Assembly: GCA_001931905.2 (NCBI GenBank)
Contig: MSJI02000028.1
Location: 1 to 24,217 of the forward strand
DNA: 24,217 nt
Direction: 5' to 3'
DNA from: Cladosporium sp. IMV 00045
Taxonomy: Eukaryota > Ascomycota > Dothideomycetes > Cladosporiales > Cladosporiaceae
The stretch's first letter is position 1. Each line of letters starts with the position of its first letter. The position numbers and the translations under genes were made by a program. The notes beneath the pieces were generated by a model. The model did not search any database. It saw only the letters and a list, made by a program, of their open reading frames with translations, and had not been told where the DNA came from. Positions 9,594 through 17,130 of the stretch are shown one piece after another.

Positions 9594-10172
9594 GCAGTTC
9601 TTGAGAGAGCTTGACTGCGGCGCGTTGTGATTGTTGGCACAGGACTGTCTTTTTCGTTATTTGATTGTTGGCGTTATGTTGTATTACTGAGATTCTTGGG
9701 GTTCATTCTTTGGCGTGATCATGATTTTTCTACTTTTTCGATTCTTGGGGGATGCATTTTAAGGGGTTCTGTCCTTCACTCATTGTGAAGGATGGAACCT
9801 CGATAGATAGCGCAGAAGAAAATACTTTTCAACAGTCTTTACCGAGCATGAGTACCTCCAAATTTCAATGAGAGCCTCATTCACCATACAAGGTATGATC
9901 ATATATCACATTCGGTGCTCTGTAGCCATGCCAACATATTTCATCGTGGTCACTCGGTTTGCTCGAATGTTTCTTTCCTTGACCAAAAGACAGAATGCCT
10001 GCCTACTGGCTTGAATTCGAGTTCGCACACAAAGCTAGTACCAGGTTTTCATGCTTACCTAGAGTAGGTTCTCGATCGATGCAGAACCTCACATCGTCAA
10101 GTTCGACTCATCTCAAGCAACCACCGAGTCCTTCTTCCAAACGTTCCTAAACCACCAACTCCCTCCAACCCA
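9594..10172. other. Convergent intergenic region between the cupin and WW-like genes
   Basis: These are the 3' flanks of two converging genes. The T-rich sequence at 9645-9760 is probably the cupin 3' UTR and polyadenylation region. The hairpin at 9763-9801 is the only clear structure. I see nothing gene-like. Confidence 0.6.
9763..9801 (+). other. 17-bp RNA hairpin downstream of the cupin gene
   Basis: Arms 9763-9779 (GGGGTTCTGTCCTTCAC) and 9785-9801 (GTGAAGGATGGAACCTC) pair over 17 consecutive positions around a 5-nt loop (TCATT). Fourteen pairs are Watson-Crick and three are G-U. The wobbles form only in RNA copied as the + strand, the sense of the cupin gene; on the other strand they become A-C mismatches. 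It starts 170 nt after the cupin stop codon, so a 3' UTR element is likely. Confidence 0.6.
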
Positions 10173-11074
10173 TCAATCCTCCCTCCCCTCCTCCCTCCCC
10201 TCATCGTACGCATCCCCCATATCATCCCCAAACTCCTGCACATCGTCCCCGAAACCCTGCACCTCACCGACTCCCTCCCCAACCCACTCGGCGACATTCT
10301 CCGGCGCCTCCTCAACGCCCTCCACAGCACCGTCCCACTTCCTCTCCGCGCCCTCGCCGAACTCGTCGAAACCCTCCTCGGCTCTCTCGGGGAGCTGCTC
10401 CGCTTCGCCGACGCGCTCGCCCGTCCATTCGGCGGCGTTTTCGGGGAAGTCGGAGGCGGAGCGTTCGATGGAGGATTCGGCTTGGTTCCATTCGTCCTCT
10501 GCGGTGGTGTTAGTGAGCTTTTGCTTTCTCTGTTTGACTGTTTGAAGTGATGGAAAGGTGTGGGAGACGGGGAGGAATCGGATAAACATAGAAAAAGGAA
10601 GCCAGAAAAGGATAAGACAAGACAAAAAGACTCACTAATCTCTTCCCCTTCATGCATCGCCAACGCACCCGCTCCCAGCCCCAAAGCCAGCCCGCCCGCG
10701 CCCCACGCAGCAGCGGATCCGTGGCGGCTGCTCTTCTCCTCTCTCTGCTCGACGGGAGCGTTGTAATAGCCTTGCTGCTGGGAGGCTTGGTTTGCGTAGC
10801 CGTAAGATTCACCAGCACCGCCATAGCCTCCCTGGCTGGCGCTGGGGAAAGTGTAGCTGCGCTCGCCGGTCTGCTCGTTGATGTAGACGTAGCGCTGCTC
10901 GCGGTCGTCCCAGCGCGTGGTCCAGGGGTAGGGGGGTTGTTGCGGTTGGGATTGGTAGGGTTGCTGTTGCTCTTGTCCCTGTTGGTAGGAGGTGTCGTTG
11001 CTGTTGTTTTGGTCGGAGTCGCTTTTCTTGCGATCCATGAAGGAGTCGAGGATCTTTTCTGCGAAGCCGGACAT
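10173..11074 (-). CDS. WW-like domain protein with glycine-zipper segment and PENxAEW repeats, two exons
   Basis: Exons are 10636-11074 and 10173-10498; the intron is 10499-10635 (137 nt, GTGAGT...CAG). The spliced protein is 254 aa. The start context CAACCATGTCC is good. The order is: MSGFAEKILDSFMDRKK, a Gln-rich stretch (22-46), a WW-like module at about 50-77, a Gly/Tyr/Gln-rich part, a glycine-rich hydrophobic segment (121-140, Gly at 125, 127, 128, 132, 134, 136), then an acidic C-terminus. In the module W51 aligns with the first WW tryptophan, Y62-I65 with the aromatic strand, and P77 with the final proline, but Y74 replaces the second tryptophan. The acidic tail repeats PENAAEWTGERVGEAE (165-180) and PENVAEWVGEGVGEV (212-226). 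Splicing makes HEGEEIKDEWNQ. From memory this resembles a widespread fungal hypothetical family; its function is unknown. Membrane association through the glycine segment is inference. Confidence 0.85.
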
Positions 11075-13720
11075 GGTTGCTGATGTTGACTCTTGAGGGT
11101 TTGGTTTTGCACTGGTGGTTAGGTTTGATTACAGAGTGACTGTTATTAACCCAGAGAATGTTGGTCGATGTTGTTGAGAATTGAGGGTTTGGAATGAATG
11201 TGAGTGAGGGAGTGATTTGAAATGTGAGAAGTGAAGTGAGCAAACAAAAGAGCTTCTTATCACTTCTATCTGGTCATAAATGCCGCAAAGCAATGCGGTG
11301 ATCACTGGCATGTGCAAACGACTACGCAGCCACAGACACGTGGAGGCCATTGCTTGAATGGAAAAAAGGGGAGCTGCGCCTTGCGTGTGTGGCGTGAGGA
11401 CTCAATCAGGCAATCCGCCAGTTTGCGCTGTGAGTGATGAATACAGAATGGCAACATGTCTACGGTACAGAGCAGGTGAAGTTAGCTCTACACGACGAAT
11501 GCACATGGTCGCTGAGGAATTAGAGTTATGGCTTGGCTCTCACGGGTAGAGGGAAAATGAATTGCTTGACAACGGGTGGGATGACATACATCTGTAAGGG
11601 CACTTGCTTCATGGCAAGCTGCAGCTGACGTGGCTGGTCTAAGCATGTGCTGTGGCCATTGGGTGCTCTTCCGTCAAGGTCGTGTTGACTTCTCGATATG
11701 ATGAGCAAAGCTTGAAACATGTGCTCTCACCTGATGAGATAGGTTGGCTGGAAAGGAAGATGACAACGCCGTCGTGATGTGAATTTAGATAGTCTGCTGA
11801 ATTGGAAACGAACATGTTTGCCAGCCCATACGATCGGAATGATAAAGAAATATGTGCTCAGTTGCTTTTTGCGGCGATATGTGCAGCATTCATTTGCCAG
11901 CGTGCAGGAGCTTGAGCGTTATGGCAGGCCTTCCCAAGCTCCATGCAAGGCTGCATCATCAGTATATGCACATGTAAGCAGTGACATATCAACAGATAGT
12001 GCTGCTATTTGCGTTAAACGAGACAAGCGATGGCGATGAGTCGGTTCAAGCATTTTCATCGTCGCGAGCTGAAGAAACGCGTCACCCTTCACGGGACGAT
12101 ATTGTTATTATTTAGAGCGCACAGACAGGACCAGCAAAATGGGGTAAAGTCTTCTGGACTCTCCTCGTTGAATTGCGCGACAGCGTTCATCCCTGACATC
12201 ATTCTCCCTAGTGGAAACGGATCTCTTGCGCTGGGCACACCAGAAAAGCCGTTTGCGAGACATCGTCGTGGGAAACAGAACCTTTTTTTGAGTGTGGTCA
12301 TGAGAGGATTTCTCTTAGATTCTCGCACCAAACGAGGCCGGTGTTGCGGACGGGTTGGATTTGATTGCGAGGGCAAAGACGGGCGTGCCGGAGTATAAAC
12401 GGGTGATGGTGCCTTCCAATCTCGGTAGATTTGCTTGTCGTAACCAGGGGTTTAGGTCGAGTGTATCGCTTGTTTTTGTCTTGTTGTCTGCCTTGGAAGA
12501 TTTAACAGACAGAACGCGTTGATTTATAGGAGCAGCATACATCTTTTACATGTAGTAGGCGGTCTTTTTATGCACAGGCAGATCACCTCCCAATCACCCC
12601 ATGCTTTTTCAGCATCTCCTCCTAATGCCGGTATGATGACCCCAGAGGAATGGACGGCAAGACCGGGGACGAGGATGATTGACATGGGCAAAGACACGCT
12701 ACTGTTTCAAGTCGGAGCACGCTTGCATCTCTCTCACACACCAAGCAAGCAAGTCTCGCCCAACGATGCCACTTCTTGTAGAGTAGTGCAGCAGGCCACT
12801 ACTGCACTTTCTTAGGCCCTCTTGTGCCTTGCCCTGCTGCTACTGTATCTCATGTATCACTTCCTCACCTCTGCATATTGCTGTGAGCGTCCACCCCTTG
12901 GCGGGTTCTTGTGAAGTATCGCTTGCTGTTGTCGACAGTACTGCCTGGCCCTTTCCAGTCTACCTTCCTTCTTTTTTCACTTCTAACCACGCTCCTTTAC
13001 ACTCGTTTGACCCTGTCTCTCCCTGCGCCCCACGCGATCGTCGACCGTTGGCACTCTCCCCGACCCGACCGAGCGACCGAACCACATCTCCATCCTCGAC
13101 CACCCGCTACCTCCATATCAAGAGCGAGCGTATCTCACTGCAGCTACTCGTCGCTGTGCGCCTGTGTGACTGGCCGCCCGCGTGCCGTTGCGCGCTGCAC
13201 GAGCAGGGAAGCAAGCTGGAAGCATTGGATGCGAGCTGCTGCATTGCTGGACATCCCGCCTGCGCACACACGTCAGCCGGCCTGAACGAACATCACTTCT
13301 CACTCGCTTGAAAGGCTGGGAAGTTCACACCTCGTTCAGTACGAGCGCTGCCTGCCTGAACATCCTCATATTGTACTACTGTCGCGCCGTGCGCAACATC
13401 TGCAAGTTGAGCCTGTACCGTATCGCCTGGAGCGATCACCGCAAACACATCTCTCTCTTCAAACACCAGCTGCTGGATGCTTGCGCCGCTTACATCTCCG
13501 TACACTCTCCGTTCGACCAAACGGTCATTCGCCACACATACACACTCGCAACCGCTCCAGTAGCGATCGCGAACGCTGAAACGATACACAGGCGCGCATG
13601 CATTGATTGATTTTGCCTGTTGTGTCTATCCATTCATTTATCTGTTTTACCTTGCACAAAAGTGTGCCTTCGCATGTTGCTAGCGTTTTGATTTTTCTCT
13701 CGCGGTGACCTGCATGACCC
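11075..13720. other. Long divergent intergenic region, no supported gene
   Basis: This 2.6 kb lies between the WW-like gene and the EGF-domain gene. A CACGTG (11337-11342) sits 263 nt upstream of the WW-like start. The middle (about 11400-12800) is lower in GC, with short frames of no protein character; the best of these (12315-12542 on the - strand, 75 codons) has no recognisable domain. From about 12940 the sequence is CT-rich and looks like the promoter and leader of the EGF gene, with several upstream ATGs. A long leader, a 5' UTR intron or a non-coding transcript would all fit. Confidence 0.5.
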
Positions 13721-13731
13721 ATGAGCTATAA
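13714..13731 (+). other. Five-codon upstream ORF overlapping the EGF gene start
   Basis: ATG at 13714 encodes MTHEL then TAA at 13729-13731. It overlaps the main ATG (13721) in another frame, so ribosomes that initiate here terminate 8 nt after the main start codon. Confidence 0.55.
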
Positions 13732-16552
13732 CTCTCCCCCCTCCAATGGGCCCGAGGGTCAGTGGTACGACGATTATGGTATTCCTGCCTATCACGAGCA
13801 AGGTTCGAAACGCCTACAGAAAAACCGCCCGCCCCAGCAAGAATATGCTCAGTATCAACAACAGTACGCTGCCGACCCTCGCATGAGGTTTCCTCGCCCA
13901 CAGGCTTATCCCAGAGCCCTGCAAATGGACACACGGGACCTCTACGACGACACTGACTACGCCGACTATGAGAACGACCAGTGGCCACTGAGCGCACAGC
14001 CAGTGCCCCGTCAAGAGGCACCACCTCGTCGACCAAATGGCTCGCGCCCACCACCAAGGCCTCAGAGGCCAGACTATGTTCCCCCTAACGTTGAGCCACC
14101 ACGGTCGGGCCCCCGTGCTGCGCCAGCGAATCGTCCCTCTCAACCGCCACCCATGCAGCAGCCTCCTCGCTCTCATCAACCACCCAACCCTCGATCGCAA
14201 CTGCCGTCGCAACAATTTCACCATGGTACTGGACAATGGACCGGCGAGGGCTACAGCATACCAACTCAGGCATCACACGGCAACCCGAGCCCCCAGCAAG
14301 CAAGTTACACCAAGATGCCTCCCAGACCGCCTCTCGGACCTCCACCTTCCTCTCGCCGAGGACCCTCGTCTTACTACTCACAGCAACTATCGCCAGTGCA
14401 CCCTATAGTAGAGGAAGCGGAGAGCTCGCGTCACAGCCACAGTCGATCATCTCTCACCAGCAGCAATGCTATTCCCATTGGCATCCCCAAATTCTACCTC
14501 GACGGCCGCGAAAGTGGTGTATCAATCACCCCTGAGGCAGAAAATGCGCCAGCCAACTCCCCTCCGCGTGCAGAACCCCCACTCAGGCCCTTCAAACAAC
14601 GAATGCAAGAAGCAGTCGCGGACGACTACTTCACGCAACAACGGGGAGAATCACCTTCCGAGGGCAATGTGCCGGTTCGCCAGGCCAGTTTGGGTAGGCG
14701 AAGCAAGCCGACTTTGACCCATGTGAAGAGTGGTGATCGCATGCGGAAGCGAAGTTCTTCTTCGGCCGATGTAGGTTTAAATGTGCAGGACCAGGACCAG
14801 GACCAGCAAGCGATGCCTACTGGAGATCAAAGACCTCAACATGGACCGAGACAGACTACTGAAACCAACGACAATGCGGTTGTTGGAGCTGATTTTGACG
14901 AGTCACCAATCGCTCCTCCTATGCCGTCTGTTCACAGAGCTGGAGCGACCGACCCGGGTGACAGCTTTTTCGACTCATCATCAGGATCAGGCAGAAGCAC
15001 CCAAGCACGCGGTGCTCAGATAGACAGTCCGGCGGCGAGTGTCAGTGTGATCAACAAATCCGATGAGCATTTGGGTCTTCCGAAGAAGCAGCAACAACAG
15101 CAGCATCATGTGCATGGTCGCTCGCCTCTTGCTCGTGACGATGATGATGACGACGACGACTACGATGACGCCTTTGCCAAAGAAACCTTCACAGATCCCG
15201 AGAAGAGACGCGATCTCGCAAGAAAGGACAGCGACACTCTCAAAGCTCCAACAGATGGCTATTCAGGCTTGCGCGCCGGAAAGAGGCGCCCGCCTCGCCT
15301 CAATGTTGACGCGATCAAAGATGAAGAAGCTCGCGGCTCATTGACCAGTCTCTCCGATTTGATCAAGCGCGCGACTCGTCTTGCTTCCAACCTAGATCGC
15401 GGTCGCACAGCGAGCAGACTTGGCATGGAGCATTTCCTCGCCGCTGGCAATGGCGAAGGGAACGAGAAGACACGCCGCAGTGCCGCTAGCCTCAGTGACA
15501 TTCTCAACTCTTTCCCGCCACCAGGTGTTGCTACGCCTCAGGGCGAAAACCGCAGCCTGAACAACTGGGGAAGTCGCAGGCAGTCAGCACCCTTGCCCAG
15601 CAACAGCGACGTCGCCTCTAACACCCGCAAACAACGCCGTTGCTGCGGCATACCTCTTTGGCTGTTCATTCTGCTCGTCATAATCCTGGTCCTACTTGTC
15701 GCCGCTGCTACCGTCATTCCCATCGTCCTGATCGTGATCCCAAATCAGAACTCTGAATCGTCTTCCAACAACCAAGCAAGCACCGGAATCCAAGCCTCCA
15801 CTCTATCTCAATGTTCTGAGAGCCTGACATGCGAAAATGGTGGGCAAGCATTCCCCTCTTCCGAATCAGAAGACACTTGCCGCTGTGTCTGCGTCAATTC
15901 ATTCACCGGCCCAACCTGCTCCACCAAATCCACCGCAGGCTGTTCCTCCCTTACCATTCCCGACATGGACAACGACGCTACCGTTGGCGACGCCATCCCT
16001 CGCCTCGTCAACATGGCCGATGACAATTACTCCATCCCCCTCGATGCCCGCGCCATCCTCGGCCTCTTCAACGAAGCAGACCTCAGCTGCGCCGCCGAAA
16101 ACGCCCTCGTCAGCTTCAACGGCAAAGCCCAACGACGCCTTCGCCGCGAAATCCCAACGGCTCCCACGCCAGTCAAGCGCTCTCCTCAAGCCTCTGAGCC
16201 CTCTGTCCACCCCGCCGAAGCGACCTCCAACGGCATCGTCTTCGACTCCAGGCCTTCGCCCGTAGAGCACTCGGTCTCGCCGGCCTCCGCGACAACCACC
16301 TCTTCGCCCTCGCCCTCTGCTTCGTCCAGCAGCAAGCCGGACTTGGACTTCGCTCGCGCTGCGGTCCTGTACATTCTACAGGATTCTGCTTCGCTGCAGG
16401 ATGCGGAGGGGGCGCAGAAGGCTTTGCAGCAGGCTTTCGATGCTGGCAAGGGGTCGGGTGTTGTTGCCGTCGGGGGCGGGGAGTGGCAGGTGGATCTTGG
16501 GAAGAAGGTGCTCAACAAGGGTGGGGAGCAGGTTGGTGGTGGTGGGCAGTAG
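13721..16552 (+). CDS. Single-pass membrane protein with Pro/Ser-rich cytosolic region and EGF-like domain
   Basis: This is one exon of 943 aa. There is no N-terminal signal peptide. Residues 1 to about 635 are disordered and rich in Pro, Gln, Ser and Arg, with an acidic run of eight Asp (473-480). A cysteine/basic stop (KQRRCCG, ending at 643) precedes one strong membrane span at about 646-673. After it comes a six-cysteine EGF-like module with C698, C704, C720, C722, C724 and C733 (ending CVCVNSFTGPTC), then a conserved-looking region (CSSLTIPDMDNDATVGDAI), then a Ser/Pro-rich part and a Gly-rich tail. A dibasic KR (819-820) could be a Kex2-type site. The expected topology is N-terminus in the cytosol and EGF region outside or in the lumen (type II). 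Fungal databases hold similar proteins, often named glycoprotein X or EGF-like domain proteins; no function is established that I know of. A role in cell-surface adhesion or signalling is inference. A tiny upstream ORF overlaps the start. Confidence 0.88.
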   Translation: MSYNSPPSNGPEGQWYDDYGIPAYHEQGSKRLQKNRPPQQEYAQYQQQYAADPRMRFPRPQAYPRALQMDTRDLYDDTDYADYENDQWPLSAQPVPRQEAPPRRPNGSRPPPRPQRPDYVPPNVEPPRSGPRAAPANRPSQPPPMQQPPRSHQPPNPRSQLPSQQFHHGTGQWTGEGYSIPTQASHGNPSPQQASYTKMPPRPPLGPPPSSRRGPSSYYSQQLSPVHPIVEEAESSRHSHSRSSLTSSNAIPIGIPKFYLDGRESGVSITPEAENAPANSPPRAEPPLRPFKQRMQEAVADDYFTQQRGESPSEGNVPVRQASLGRRSKPTLTHVKSGDRMRKRSSSSADVGLNVQDQDQDQQAMPTGDQRPQHGPRQTTETNDNAVVGADFDESPIAPPMPSVHRAGATDPGDSFFDSSSGSGRSTQARGAQIDSPAASVSVINKSDEHLGLPKKQQQQQHHVHGRSPLARDDDDDDDDYDDAFAKETFTDPEKRRDLARKDSDTLKAPTDGYSGLRAGKRRPPRLNVDAIKDEEARGSLTSLSDLIKRATRLASNLDRGRTASRLGMEHFLAAGNGEGNEKTRRSAASLSDILNSFPPPGVATPQGENRSLNNWGSRRQSAPLPSNSDVASNTRKQRRCCGIPLWLFILLVIILVLLVAAATVIPIVLIVIPNQNSESSSNNQASTGIQASTLSQCSESLTCENGGQAFPSSESEDTCRCVCVNSFTGPTCSTKSTAGCSSLTIPDMDNDATVGDAIPRLVNMADDNYSIPLDARAILGLFNEADLSCAAENALVSFNGKAQRRLRREIPTAPTPVKRSPQASEPSVHPAEATSNGIVFDSRPSPVEHSVSPASATTTSSPSPSASSSSKPDLDFARAAVLYILQDSASLQDAEGAQKALQQAFDAGKGSGVVAVGGGEWQVDLGKKVLNKGGEQVGGGGQ

Positions 16553-17130
16553 TGGACGAGGTTGATGATCTTCTGGTATATATATTTTTTTCTGAAGCTG
16601 TGTTAGGTTGAGGGAATTAGAAAGGAAAAGAAAGAGGAAGATGCGATGGGACGAGTCGCCGATTGGAATTAATGTAATTGAATGGGCTGAGGGGGTTATG
16701 TATATTCTTGAGAGGACTGGGAATTTATCAATGATTGCTTTTGGGATGGATGGAAAAAAAAATCTCCCGGAAAGAGCGTTCCGGTTGTGATTCTTTTTCT
16801 CCTCTCGTAAATCAATCACATCTCTTCCCATCAAACCAACTGTCTCTTTTCACCTTCTTCACACTTGACACCTGCCGGAATGCACCCAATCACACGAGCA
16901 GCACGCAAAATAATTTCACCCAACGGACATACCGGACTTAACCCACTCCACTCCCTATCTTATCGTCTCGGCTGCTCTGCTCCACACGCAATCGCGAAGC
17001 TTAAACTTCCCGCCGGCCGTCTCTGCTCTTGTTCCCGCCTTCACTACTCCATTCGATTGTTGCGTTGGCTGGTGAGCTTTTCTACTTCGCTTTCGAGTGG
17101 ACATCCTTGATAGCTCTGTGCAATATCACC
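16553..17130. other. Intergenic region between the EGF and WDR23-like genes
   Basis: A TATATATAT-T7 stretch at about 16577-16591 is probably part of the EGF gene 3' end. A CCGGAA-N6-TTCCGG dyad (16767-16784) contains CGG-N10-CCG, the form bound by some zinc-cluster dimers. The 330 nt before the next ATG are CT-rich leader-type sequence. No gene is seen. Confidence 0.55.
16768..16783. promoter_or_regulatory. CGG-N10-CCG dyad, candidate zinc-cluster regulator site
   Basis: CGG (16768-16770) and CCG (16781-16783) are the core of a longer perfect dyad, CCGGAA...TTCCGG. Inverted CGG triplets with a fixed spacer are the classic site of Zn2Cys6 homodimers; Put3 uses a 10-bp spacer. It lies 347 nt upstream of the WDR23-like start. 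A chance occurrence is possible. Confidence 0.3.

Noticed and set aside
8687..9640. 317-codon and 244-codon frames antisense to the cupin gene
   Set aside because: Shadows of GC-rich cupin codons; the sense frame has a signal peptide and all cupin motifs.
12315..12542. 75-codon frame on the - strand in the long gap
   Set aside because: No recognisable domain, neutral codon use and no promoter in the right place; could be revisited if transcripts are found.
12784..12803. GTAGTG...CACTAC small inverted repeat
   Set aside because: Six-base arms with an 8-base gap are expected by chance in 24 kb.
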